DNA of 64,000 nt from Muraenolepis orangiensis. Its lineage: Eukaryota > Chordata > Actinopteri > Gadiformes > Muraenolepididae. The stretch spans positions 1,205,032 through 1,269,031 of the forward strand of contig CM051006.1 of assembly GCA_027704905.1 (NCBI GenBank), read 5' to 3'. Shown piece by piece: positions 33,429 through 45,852 of this stretch. The notes under the pieces are model-generated. The model saw nothing but the letters and a program-made list of their open reading frames with translations. It did no database searches and was not told the DNA's origin. The position numbers and the translations under genes are program-made. How positions within the stretch are numbered: the stretch's first letter is position 1; each line of letters opens with the position of its first letter.

Positions 33429-34059
33429 GGACTAACCCAGAGCCCCTTCCTCTGCTGATCCGCTCCAGGTTTTGCTGGAGGGTTTTCCCCTGACGTCAAG
33501 CAGCTCTGAGGATCAGTTGTGTGGAGCCCTGACAGAGGGGTGTTGGTTTAGATCTTCTGACTTGTCTCGATTCTTGCGGTTAAATCGATGTGCAAATAAA
33601 TGAGTAATCAGGACGAACGTTGAAAACATTCACACACAAACAACGTCAATATCGCACATACAGGCAGAGAGAGGCAGAGGCAGAGGGAGAGAGGCAGAGG
33701 CAGAGGGAGAGAGGGAGAGAGGGAGAGAGAGAGAGTAGCGAACACACCTCGGTCACCCCAGGCTCAACTAAACCAACACGGCGCTTCCCCTGAAGTCGCT
33801 ATGCTAATCACACTTCCACTTAGCGCACCGCCAGGCTAGCTCATCCCACACCTAGTTACCATGCTGTACGTTGTCTCTTCTACGAAACATGTTTAATGGT
33901 ACGGTCTTAAGATTCAGCCCCATCTCTGAACGGGAAATGGTACGGTCCGAGATGTATTTGCCATGTTAAATGATGCATTGTAGGTGTATTTACCATATTT
34001 AATACTAGGATTCACTTAGCTTGTTAAATGGTACAGTCTTAGATGTAGGCCTATATACC

Positions 34060-34235
34060 ATGTGAGGTAATGGTACAGTCTTAGAATATGCCTATATACC
34101 ATGTGAGGTAATGGTACAGTCTTAGAATATGCCTATATACCATGTGAGGTAATGGTACAGTCTTAGAATCTGCCTATATACCATATGAGGTAATGGTACA
34201 GTCTTAGAATATGCCTATATACCATGTTAGAAATG
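34060..34235. repeat. 41-bp minisatellite TATATACCATGTGAGGTAAT
   Basis: Four to five copies of a unit containing GGTAATGGTACAGTCTTAGA and ATATGCCTATATACCATG. It is related to the following array through the ATGGTACAGTC core. Confidence 0.92.
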
Positions 34236-34312
34236 GTACAGCCAAGATATAGACTTGTTTACCATGTAAGGTTATGGTACAGTCTTCGATGTAGGCTTAA
34301 ATACCATGTTAG

Positions 34313-34541
34313 AAATGGTACAGTCCAAGACGTAGGTAATGGTACATTCCAAGACGTAGGTAATGGTACAGTCCAAGACGTAGGTAATGGTACAGTCCAA
34401 GACGTAGGTAATGGTACAGTCCAAGACGTAGGTAATGGTACAGTCCAAGACGTAGGTAATGGTACAGTCCAAGACGTAGGTAATGGTACAGTCCAAGACG
34501 TAGGTAATGGTACAGTCCAAGACGTAGGTAATGGTACAGTC
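34313..34541. repeat. 24-bp minisatellite AATGGTACAGTCCAAGACGT
   Basis: About nine uniform 24-bp copies. Because 24 is a multiple of three, frames stay open on both strands through the array. It appears to have budded from one unit of the preceding 41-bp array. Confidence 0.95.
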
Positions 34542-35114
<573 letters not shown>

Positions 35115-35502
35115 CCCCGCAGGTTTCAACTTGTATTTACATATCATTTACATATTTTACTTCACTCTTTCCCCCTGAATCATGAAGGGGGATTTCCACC
35201 CATTTGCTCAAAAGCGAAACCAATACAAAAACAATTCAATGTCATCCCTATCCTGTTCTCCCAGCTCCTAAAACTAATCGGCTCGTATTGAATGTCATTG
35301 CATTTAAATTTTGAAAGAAAAAGGAACAGAAGCCTCAAAGTCATTGATTAATTCACGCTTTTTGCAACGGTACAAAAACAACAACAGGGCTAATTATCGT
35401 CAGTGGAAGGCGTCCGCGGCGCTGGATTAGCGGAGATGAAAAGAGAGGGAAGAGCAGAGGTGATGGCCCTGACTCCGCCCCTCGGAATTAATGAGTACCG
35501 GC

Positions 35503-36522
<1,020 letters not shown>

Positions 36523-36794
36523 TCATAAATCACAAACCTCCGTTATGCTGCCAGGATTTTGTTTAACCCAATTTGTCAAAGAGGGTCCCACACACACACG
36601 ACTGACACACACACACACACACCCTCTCTCTTGCGTCAGCCACACCCACCACCCAGAAGCGCGGCCAGGGAGCCAGGTCTGCTGGGTGGATCAAAGCTCT
36701 GATCACCAAGACGCCAGCCGGGTGTATTGGAATTATGGAAAGTATAGAGATACTGCAGCTTCTACTACTAATACTAATAATACTACTACTACTA

Positions 36795-36899
<105 letters not shown>

Positions 36900-37321
36900 A
36901 CTCAGCACTGCCGGAACTTTCTGAACCAAACTCAGTTTCTGAACCAGATTGAGTTGAACAAAACATGGTGTTATCTCCATAAATCATCTTCCCTGGTATT
37001 TTAAAGTCCGTTATGAAACATGAGCACATGGCCGGCTAGGGCAGGTCAACAGGGAAGGAAGAGGCAAGAGGAAAATGGGAGGACATGTTTGCATTGAAAG
37101 GCTTTAGAGTGAATTAAAGAGATGTCACAACAACCAAAGCCCTCAAACTCTGAGTTAGGAAAGAAGAGAGAATGGACATGAACCAGAGAGTAGATGAGTA
37201 GATGAGAGCTGGGTGATGCTTAGTGGGGCTGCTGGTACCACCAGAAAGTCTGGGGGGGGCAGCGGTGAGATCTGAAGAACAACCATCTCCGTATGGGACT
37301 TCCTATAATCACTCTCTCACA

Positions 37322-37322
37322 C

Positions 37323-37354
<32 letters not shown>

Positions 37355-37470
37355 CTCTCTCTCACTGTCCCACACACACAATCACTCTCTCTCACACACA
37401 CTCACTCACTCTCCCTCTCACACACACACTCTCCCTCACAAACTCTCACGCACACACTCACACACACAGC
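37322..37470. repeat. CA/CT compound microsatellite
   Basis: CA runs mixed with CTCTCT and CTCACA blocks. Confidence 0.9.
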
Positions 37471-37745
37471 TGAGGAGTCACACTAGTGCGTGATGACGAT
37501 CACAATCTTTCCTTTTTCATTCACATTAACACAGAGTTATGGTCTCTAGTCAAGACATAATGTCTCCCACCCTCGTTCACACTCTGGACACCACGTACAG
37601 AACAATAGAACCATAGAACCATAGAGAAGACAGAACATCATTCAGTTGCTGTTTTGGAGAACTAGACCGTTTTGGTCAGTGGACTTTGACTTTGAGAGAG
37701 AACTAGTGACACAACTCGAGAGAGTTGTGTCACTGAGAGAGTGAT

Positions 37746-37828
37746 TGGTGTGTGTGTGTGTGTGTGTGATTGGGGTGTGTGTGTGTGAGATTGGGGTGTG
37801 TGTGTGTGTGTGTGTGTGTGTGAGATTG

Positions 37829-37910
<82 letters not shown>
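37746..37910. repeat. (GT)n compound array abutting the vav2 exon 1 splice donor
   Basis: Blocks of GT separated by GATTGGG, ending only a few bases from the donor. On the minus strand the intron reads GTGAGGACACAC and passes directly into (AC)n, so the first 165 bases of intron 1 are almost entirely repeat. Confidence 0.95.
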
Positions 37911-37914
37911 TCAC

Positions 37915-38118
37915 CTGGGACATCTGAGGTCTGAAGTTGATCTCCTTGAGGTCCACGGAGCCCGGGCTGAGGTTGTGTAACATCTGGCAGAGCAGCACCC
38001 CGTCCCGGAGTGCCTGGGCCAGGTCGAACACGGCGGCCGACGGCCACACCACCCGGTGGTTGGGGGGCAGGACCTTACAGTCGATCAGCCACCGCCCGCA
38101 CTGCCGCCACTCCTCCAT
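37915..38118 (-). CDS. vav2: vav2 exon 1: N-terminal calponin-homology segment of Vav2
   Basis: Vav2 is a cytoplasmic guanine-nucleotide exchange factor for Rho-family GTPases (Rac, RhoA, Cdc42), activated by tyrosine phosphorylation downstream of receptors. This exon encodes the first 68 residues, beginning MEEWRQCGRWLIDCKV, and contains the first half of the autoinhibitory CH domain (FDLAQALRDGVLLCQ at about 31-45, NFRPQMSQ at the end). It matches the known N-terminus of vertebrate VAV2 nearly residue for residue; VAV1 and VAV3 differ here. The start ATG at 38118 has a G at +4. The exon ends in phase 0 at CAG followed by GTGAGG. The rest of the gene lies to the left and outside the window. 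brd3 lies upstream in the same orientation, as in human. Confidence 0.95.
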
Positions 38119-38151
38119 GGCTCTCTCTCACACACACACACACACACACCG
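38119..38151 (-). promoter_or_regulatory. vav2: vav2 5' leader with (TG)n beside the start codon
   Basis: On the minus strand a (TG)n run of about 20 bp and a short (GA)n stretch end a few bases before the ATG (GAGAGAGCC then ATGG). Transcription start and leader length are not determinable, so it is inferred that the repeat lies in the mRNA leader. Confidence 0.5.
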
Positions 38152-38849
38152 GATCCAAGTTCGAGCCCCGGTTCAAGCGGTAGTAAATCCCCGTGTCACC
38201 GAGCCGCTCTTCTACAGTGAACCCGCAGGTCCTCGAGACAAGAGTCGGGGTGAGGATGATGAGGATGTCGCTTCTTCTTCTTCCTCGACCGGATGGAGGA
38301 AACTAACCCTCGGTGAAATGTATTCCGTTAAAAGTAGACCAGAACCAACACACCATATCCTACGAGACGGATTTCCTTTTCTTCATCCTCCTCAAAAAGT
38401 TTCCCGACGTCCTCCTAACACATCATCATCATCACCTTCATCATCATCACACCGCGGAGCTGCGATGGAGAGAGAGGACCACCGCGTCACGAGGAGGACT
38501 GAAGGAACATCTCAGCCTCCTCTTCATCAAACCCCACCAGGTCGATCTCCCAAACCCCACCAGGTCCTCCACTCAAAACCAGACCGTAGAGAACAAGGCG
38601 CCCGTCGAGTCGCTCCAACTCCGACCTTATTCCGGTGTCATCATCCCACCGACACCACCAGCTCTACTCCACCCAACTGGACTCTGCTCCTCCAACTCCG
38701 GCAGAGGAGGAGGTTCCAGAGAGAGAGAGTAGAGGTAGAGAGGTGAGAGGAGAGAGAGGGAGAGAGAGAGAGAGAGAGAGAGGAGCTCCTGGTGACTTCA
38801 GGTTCTCGGTTCTCTTCCCGTCCGCCTCCTCGGTCCCTGTAGAGAGTCT
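38152..38849. other. vav2 upstream region, GC/AG-rich, no gene seen
   Basis: Probable vav2 promoter or leader DNA with (TCATCA) and GA-rich patches. Open frames on the plus strand have no recognisable protein similarity. Confidence 0.45.
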
Positions 38850-39395
38850 CCGGTATGGGTGGTGGTCTTAGGTCCTTCTCCGGTATGGGTGGTGGAGATC
38901 TTTGGTCCTCTCGGTCCGAGGGTGGGTCTTCTCGGTATGGGTGGAGTCTTGGTCCTTCCGGTCCGATGGGTGGTGGTCTTAGGTCCTTCTCCGGTATGGG
39001 TGGTGGTGGTCTTAGGTCCTTCTCCGGGTCTCCGGTATGGGTGGTGGTGGTGGTCTTAGGTCCGTCTCCGGTATGGGTGGTGGAGGTCTTAGGTCCCTCT
39101 CCGGGTCTCCGGTATGGGTGGTGGTGGTCTTAGGTCCTTCTCCGGGTCTCCGGTATGGGTGGTGGAGGTCTTAGGTCCTTCTCCTGGTCTCCGGTATGGG
39201 TGGTGGTGGTCTTGGGTCCTTCTCCGAGTCTTCGGTGTGGGTGGAGGTGGTCTTAGGTCCTTCTCCGGGTCTCCGGTATGGGTGGTGGTCTTAGGTCCGT
39301 CTCCGGTATGGGTGGAGGTCTTAGGTCCTTCTCCGGGTCTCCGGTATGGGTGGAGGTCTTAGGTCCTTCTCCGGGTCTCCTGTATGGGTGGTGGT
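38850..39395. repeat. Minisatellite GGTATGGGTGGTGGTCTTAG, about 30-45-bp units
   Basis: Roughly fifteen units containing TCCGGTATGGGTGG, a GTGGTGGTC run of variable length and TTAGGTCCTTCTCCGG. It lies 0.7-1.3 kb upstream of the vav2 start codon. Confidence 0.95.
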
Positions 39396-39659
39396 GGTGG
39401 GTCGTCCCAGCGCGTGTTCTCCGCGAACCAGCAGAGTCACTTCATCGCGACGCGTCACTGGGCGAGGAAAGTACTTTTCATCAGGATCGCACACACACAC
39501 ACACACACACACTAAACACATACAAACACACACTAAACACACACTGCACACAGAGACACACACAAAGGGGAAGTTAGGCGAAATATGTGAAACGTGAGAG
39601 TTATGTCTGCGCCATCTGACGGTCAGTATTGGGTATTACAGGAGAGGGACACGCACCCG
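39396..39659. other. Short unique stretch with (CA)n, no gene seen
   Basis: Includes CA repeats at about 39489-39560. No supported gene. Confidence 0.5.
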
Positions 39660-40010
39660 AATATCAACGGAAGAACACATAGAACCCATAGAACCCATAG
39701 AACCCATATACCACAGAATCCATATGAACCCAAGTAACCCATAGAAACACATATGAACCCATAGAGAACATAGAACCCAGAACCCATATAAGAACCCATA
39801 AAAACCCATATACCACAGAACCCATATAAACACACAGAACCCATATGAACCTAAATAACACATAGATATAACACAAAGAAGACATCGAAAAACCCATATA
39901 AACACACAGAACACAGAACCCAGAACCCATATAAACACACAGAACACAGAACCCATATAAACACACAGAACCCAGAACCCATATAAACACACAGAACACA
40001 GAATATCAAT
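39660..40010. repeat. Minisatellite AGAACCCATATAAACACAC
   Basis: Irregular units built from GAACCCATA, ATAAACACACAGAAC and CCACAGAA. Confidence 0.9.
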
Positions 40011-40077
40011 AAGAACAATTAGAACACCTAAATATCCTAGTAGGTACATATGGAGGATGGTGCTAGAAGCTTTTCTG

Positions 40078-40302
40078 AAGTGACTAAAGTGACTTAAGGT
40101 GACTCAAAGTGACTCAAAGTGACTTAAGGTGACTTAAGGTGACTCAAAGTGACTCAAAGTGACTTAAGGTGACTTAAGGTGACTCAAAGTGACTTAAGGT
40201 GACTCAAAGTGACTCAAAGTGACTTAAGGTGACTCAAAGTGACTTAAGGTGACTCAAAGTGACTTAAAGTGACTTAAGGTGACTCAAAGTGACTCAAAGT
40301 GA
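40078..40302. repeat. 10-bp repeat GTGACTCAAA/GTGACTTAAG, about 22 copies
   Basis: Strict 10-bp periodicity with two alternating variants that differ at three positions, arranged in a partly regular higher-order pattern. Confidence 0.97.
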
Positions 40303-40639
40303 ACCTTCTGAGTGGTAGCAGCCTTCTCCAGGAGTGCAGTAAGGAGCTCTAAGTCCAGTAACAGCCCCCAAATGCCCCATCGTGAATACATGAATACATG
40401 TGCGTAACACGGTGTCATGGTGGTCATCCCTACAGAAAGGAACCTCTTCCTTCTACTAGTCCACTAGTCCCTCCTATTGGTGGACAAGGAGCTCAGCTGT
40501 CCTCCAGGAGGAGAACCTCCCACGGAACTCTGGGCCTGGATGGAGGTTCTGTCAGGTACCACCACGCTGCATCTCCTGTCCCATGGGTCTCCACACCCCA
40601 CATGGCGTGGTGTGTGGGTCCTCTCCAGGGGTTAGTCCT

Positions 40640-40990
40640 CTAGTCCAGTCACACACGCACACACACACACGCACACGCACACACATATATATATATTTAT
40701 CTTGTTGATATAACGGCATACCCCTGCTCACTACCTGTTGATACATGTATACTTACCTTGTATATATACTGTATATACACCTATAATTCTGCACATATCT
40801 CATTCCTACTCTATAAGTATATTTTATACCTGTTTTTAGTAGTATTTTTTTTAGTAGACTGTTTTTACATCTTATTTAACAACTGTACATTATATATTAC
40901 CATGAACTTTACTGTAACATTTACACTCTGGTTAGATGACTAATCATCTTCTCTGTACTGAATTAGAATCTAATCTAATCTAATCTAATC
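40640..40990 (+). mobile_element. Possible retrotransposon 3' end with (TAATC)n tail
   Basis: AT-rich sequence ending in about five TAATC repeats at 40970-40998, a form typical of microsatellite-tailed non-LTR elements. No coding part is recognised. Confidence 0.35.
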
Positions 40991-41228
40991 TAATCTAATA
41001 TTGATATATGTGATACAGTTGTTAGGTATATCAACTACTAAAGGACGGCTTGATGTGTTGAACCTACCATAAGGTTGGTGTTTTGGTTCACCGCCATAAT
41101 GGACACAACATTCAAAGATGTATTTTATGATTAATGTCAAGCTTAAAAATGCGTTACACGGGGGCGCCCTCTGTCGGAGAGACGGGGAACTGCACGCAGA
41201 GTTCACACCCAGTTCCTTATGACGTAGG

Positions 41229-41234
41229 GACTAG
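41229..41234. repeat. 6-bp target duplication GACTAG, left
   Basis: GACTAG here matches 49926-49931, immediately outside the inverted termini of the transposon at 41235-49925. Confidence 0.75.
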
Positions 41235-41244
41235 TACAGAAGCC

Positions 41245-42116
41245 CAGGGTGCGAACTGGAGGGGAGCAGGGGGAGCTATAGCTCCCCTAGTGGTGACATG
41301 AGCTCCCCTGGGAACATGGTTTGTGAAATTTGAGGGGAGCTCTCTAAAATACTGATATGATGACCAAATCAATTCCATTTTTTTTCAAAGGTGTAAAATA
41401 AGTGAAATAAAATTATATTTAGAGTTTATGATTCATGAAAAAAGTGTCGCCTGCTTGCACGCTGCCCGCAGCTCCACCCACTGGTGGAGCACCCACTGGT
41501 GGAGCTGCGGGCAGCGTGCAAGCGTGCAAGCACCCACTGGTGGAGCTGCGGGCAGCTTGCGTGCAGCGTGCAAGCAGGCGACACGAGAGAAGGGCTATGT
41601 GCATCGTTGTGTCGTGTGTGTGGCGTCGCGTCTCTCCAGGCAGTGAGAGGGTTGTGTTGTGCTATAGCTGTATTATTAATATTAATATTGTTCATGGTTG
41701 GTGCCGCTGGCTGCTCTTATCGCGTGTGTTCGGCTCTGTGTGGGCTACAGCCATAATAGGCTATAGCCCATGTCAAACAATGTAGCCTGTTTTTGAGTCA
41801 TTTTAAGTTGATTTAATTAAACAGTCAAACGTTACATTGGTGGTCCGTGGATTATTTATTATCAAGTTGATTGAAGTTTGCGTAGCCCATACATGCTCGG
41901 GAAATATGTTGACATGACCATGATCCATCGGGACGTTTCATGTAAATGTAGACCTGTGGCACCACCCCGTGTGCAACAGATGTTCTCTTTATAATAGGCC
42001 TATGTCTGTGCTGTTGCTATTAATGCACGGATCAGCATTTACCCCCCCCCCCCCCCCCCCCCCGCAAAAAAAAAAATCCCGGCTCCCCCGGAGACCGTGG
42101 TATAGTTCGCACACTG
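41245..42116. mobile_element. Non-autonomous hAT-like element, 872 bp
   Basis: Ends are CAGGGTGCGAACT on the left and, inverted, CAGTGTGCGAACT on the right, the CAG-type start usual for hAT elements. A perfect 8-bp duplication CAGAAGCC at 41237-41244 and 42117-42124 has the hAT length. No transposase is encoded; the interior holds a large palindrome (41446-41583) and a C run of about 20. It sits inside the terminal repeat of the surrounding transposon and so is younger. Confidence 0.85.
41446..41583. repeat. Complex palindrome within the hAT-like element
   Basis: TGTCGCCTGCTTGCACGCTG at the left is the reverse complement of CAGCGTGCAAGCAGGCGACA at the right. Internally GCTCCACCCACTGG and CCACTGGTGGAGCTGCGGGC repeat in both orientations. 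The whole block can fold into nested hairpins. Confidence 0.9.
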
Positions 42117-42482
42117 CAGAAGCCCGTTTCCGCCACTTGAAAAAAATTATTAATTAATAAATAATCATAATTATGACTTAACTATCTCATAATTATGAGA
42201 TAGTATCTCGTCAGTGTCATAGTAACGACAGAAAGCTATAGTGCACGCGACTTCAGTCAACAGGCTATCAACTGTCTAGATATCAGTGGTGAAGGTCAGG
42301 GCCTTCAAGGCTTCATTATAAAACAGTTTGAACGATTCCCGTCACCACTGCTTCCACCATCTGTGGAAAGGACATTTTAATATTATAAAAACATATGGAG
42401 GAACAGAACAGGACAATCCTGACTCACTGCATTAGCTTCCTATTGAAAGGCAACTTCTTTTGGATCTGAAAAGCAGTGATCA

Positions 42483-42562
42483 GCTTTATGACCGGGTTAT
42501 CGATCCATTGATAACCCGGTCATAAAGCAGTGATCAGCTTTATGACCGGGTTATCGATCCAT
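42483..42562. repeat. Inverted and direct repeat of GCTTTATGACCGGGTTATC
   Basis: 42483-42501 is the reverse complement of 42510-42528, and 42471-42508 is repeated directly at 42525-42562, giving a direct-inverted-direct arrangement inside the outer transposon. Confidence 0.9.
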
Positions 42563-42789
42563 CCAGAAGGACAGGAGAATGGATTTGGTCTTGTGAACAT
42601 CATTGGTGAGTGAGACTCATTTGTCTTTGCTGGTTTTGTCTCAGTGTTGCGTCTCGTTGAGCTGGTTGTTGCATTTTGTTTCCACACACTTGTTGACTGA
42701 TTAGTTAATGGCTGTTTTGAGTTTGTTAAGCATTGCTGTGCATTTAAATTGAGAGTTTTGACTTGATCTTTCTTTGCATTGCTTAACGT

Positions 42790-43140
42790 GAAAATACGTA
42801 ACTAAGAGTTACAAAACCACGATCAATAATCACCAATTTCTCTGGCATATGTCTTGTCATTAGCACTCTCACCTGTCAAAATATCTTAACTTAAATCCTC
42901 CCATTATGGACGTTATGTGACATTAAGTGTTTTCCTCTCTATTGAGTCAGTAAGGAAAAGTCTTAACGCAGCTTTATGAGAGGAAAACACTTAATGTAAC
43001 ATAACTTCCATAATAGGATTTAGGTTTTGATATTTTGACAGGTGGAACTGCTAATGACAAGACATATGCCCGAGAAATTGGTATATAATGGTGATTACTG
43101 ATCGCTGTTTTGGAACTCGTTAAGCCTTTTCCCGTATTGT
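42790..43140. repeat. Long imperfect inverted repeat, arms about 150 bp
   Basis: The right arm (about 42981-43140), read inverted, matches the left arm (about 42790-42937) with a few substitutions and small indels. Strongest blocks are GGCATATGTCTTGTCATTAG, CACCTGTCAAAATATC and ACATTAAGTGTTTTCCTCTC. A loop of about 45 bp separates them. It could be a fold-back or MITE-like element nested in the outer transposon, or its own subterminal structure. Confidence 0.85.
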
Positions 43141-43399
43141 GTTAGACCGTCCCTTTAACCGATAGCCTGTGTGTGGTGGTCTGTGTTGGGCTGTTACTTC
43201 ACTACATGGACACTGCTTTGACAACTAGGGTACACTTGGAAATTGGCTGCAACAATCTTCTCTGCCTAAATTAGATAACGCATAAAGTGACTTCCTCCGT
43301 GACGTCTGACTGGTCTACAGAAGGTCCAGCTGCGATAGACACGGTTTGCAACTGCTAGATAGTTAAGTCATAATTATGACTTGAGCATACAGTGTTTGA

Positions 43400-43709
43400 A
43401 GCATGGCGATCAGATTTTAATAGCGTCGAACAAGAAGAACTAATTGAGATCCTCGATATTCACTGCTGCAGGAGGATGCTAGCAAAATAGGAACAGCCAG
43501 CAATGCTGATGAAATCCTCCAGGAGCTTGCCCACAAAAGGCTTGTTCAAGAGCCTGCCTACGTAATGAACAATGGGCAAACATACTCAACAGCACCAGGA
43601 ACAGCTCAGGACCTCAGTGTACGAAACCCTGCAACCAACAGGGAGAAAGGTTGGGAAGTCCCTCACCTATCCAGAGACTATGAATGTCCACCAGAAGGAC
43701 TAAGGTCAT
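43400..43709 (+). pseudogene. Eroded open frame inside the outer transposon
   Basis: Two overlapping frames read like one protein joined across a frameshift near 43465: the first contains EELIEILDIH, the second EILQELAHKRLVQEPAYV and ends near 43709. The composition is protein-like and not repetitive. From memory it recalls a segment of E3-ligase-like proteins often carried by fish transposons, but the similarity is weak and unverified. It lies on the strand opposite to the transposase pseudogene. Confidence 0.35.
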
Positions 43710-43782
43710 CATTATAAACTTTACCCAGATTCAAGGTTTTCAGAGAAGACCTATTGCCCATACATGTGGCTGTGTGCTGGAG

Positions 43783-43881
43783 CTGTCAGTCAATTATGAC
43801 AGCTCCCCTGACTTCAGCTCTGAGATGAACACCTGTCAGTCAATTATGACAGCTCCCCTGACTCCAGCTCTGAGATTAACA
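43783..43881. repeat. 50-bp tandem duplication
   Basis: CTGTCAGTCAATTATGACAG and the following 30 bases are repeated with two or three differences. Confidence 0.92.
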
Positions 43882-44299
43882 AGGTGTTGGAGTCTAATGT
43901 GTGGTTAATGGACAGTCTAATCTAGTATGTGTGGATCCATGCTATTCACACACAATTTCCTTGTATAATGTCAGTGACTAAGCATCCTTGTGAAAAACCT
44001 TGCATAAGATTGAAATTGTTCAACAGATAACTCTACACAAATAATGACAAAATATTCCTGGTTGTTACCTTAGATCATTTTCTTGCATTACTAGCATTAT
44101 GCTTGTGGAGTATAGGAGGGCAAAGATATTCATTTAAATCACTTTTGTTTCCACTCTTAAGTAAAAGATCTTTGGAGACTGTCGCAATTCCTGAATGAAA
44201 TAGCTGACTGTATATATTTTCTTTGTTTGTTCTGTTTATAAGAACTTGCTGTGTTACCATGTTGTTGTAACAACTGTTACCATGTACTGTGTAGTCCGT

Positions 44300-44725
44300 T
44301 ATTTTACTGACAACGTTTTGAACAATGTATTACTGTACTGTTACCGTGTGTATGGGCCACACTTTTCCAGATGCTTCTATATGTAGCCAGCTGGGTTACG
44401 CCTATGATGTTCATGTTCTTGTGTTCTGAGTTTTCGATTAAGAGGCAGGAGGCAGCACTGGCGCTCAGGTCTTTAGTGTTCAGTGTTCTGGTCAAATATA
44501 TACAAAGTAAATCATCATCGGCTGGTGGTTTGTGTGTGTCTTTTTCTTGCCAAGTTGAACAAAACCCCACAAAGGACATAAAAAGTACACATATGCATAT
44601 ATCTATTTTTATCTTATTTTTATAACTGCTGTCTGTCGTCGGGTATTGCACATAAGATTTTCACACCACGCTTTATACTTGTAAACTGTGAAGTGACAAT
44701 AAAATTGACTTGACTTGATATGTTA
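44300..44725 (+). mobile_element. Dispersed repeat 3' end (GACTTGACTTGA tail), copy 1
   Basis: Ends in CTGCTGTCTGTCGTCGGGTA, TTGCACATAAGA and TGTGAAGTGACAATAAAATTG. A second copy of the same 3' end is at about 62105-62212. The shared AATAAA and tail suggest a retroposed element. The 5' limit is unknown. Confidence 0.6.
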
Positions 44726-45811
44726 ATGTTCTTGAAACTTTACGTTACAATATGCAAAATCTTGCTGCACACAAGAGTTCCCACCCATTTGCATTGACAA
44801 CATTTAAAAACTTTCAAAAAGGAAACTATCTAACTTACTATTTTGAAAAGGAACTATAGACAGTGTAGGCCAATACAGACCATTCAACAAACAGTTATAT
44901 GCCATTTGTGTTTGTAAACAGAACTATACACATTGAACTATATACAGAACCAAGAGGTCCGTTCCTTTGGACAAGAGGGGGAGTTGGGGAGAGGTCCGTT
45001 CCTCTGGATTATGTTTTAGACTCTCAAAGACAGACAGTATGACAGAAGCACAGACATTTTTCACAATTAGGGCTCTAGCTCCAAGCCATTGCTTATCAGC
45101 TGTCTAAGTCTAATATACAGATCCACTGTTGCAAACACATCATTTGTTAGCTGCAGATTATGCTCAGAAATAAGGTCTACACATACATGAAACACATCTT
45201 CATCACATGGGAAGTCTTTGAACACACAGTCTCCAAGCAGGCTCCAACCGTTTCCAGGCCGACGGGATGCAGATGGTCCCTGGTTCCGTACAGTCGAGGC
45301 ACAGCATGCATGATGGACGGGCTACCATGAGGACTTGGTGAGTTGTGTACTGGGCGTATCCTGTGGTTATTCCAAGCCCAATCAACTTAATTTAGGTCTT
45401 CCTGGGAGGCAAGTTAATTAATTTGATTAATTAATGTGATTAATTGGATTAATATGTGAATTTATTACATTTTCAGCTCACCTGTATTGTGGGAAGAAAA
45501 CAAAATTGGACCAACGATTTGTCCAAGAAGGTGTCTGCGAAGTGTCCATCCCATCTCAATTTGTCAAAGAGGTCCATTCCAAACTGGACCCATTCAGTGC
45601 GTAAGGTTAGCCACCACCTTTCAACCCGCTGGCTCCCAGCTTGGACCACATGTCACAACGTCGGTCTCCGGTCCATCCTCCGACAGATAAAGAACCTTTG
45701 CAGGCCATATGGACATTTTCTGTTCCTTCAGCTTCAATCATCCATGTAGCAGCCAGCAATGACCCCTGGGTTATTATTTGTCTTGTAGGCTTCAAGCCAT
45801 ATAAGGCGTCT

Positions 45812-45825
45812 GGAGAAGCCATCAA
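45812..45825. repeat. 14-bp LINE target duplication, left
   Basis: GGAGAAGCCATCAA, identical to 49149-49162. Confidence 0.9.
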
Positions 45826-45852
45826 TTTATCCATCCATCCATCTTCTCCCGC

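Noticed and set aside
38635..39362. Plus-strand frames opposite the vav2 upstream region
   Set aside because: Gly/Leu/Ser/Phe repeats from the GGTATGGGTGG minisatellite; no conserved protein sequence.
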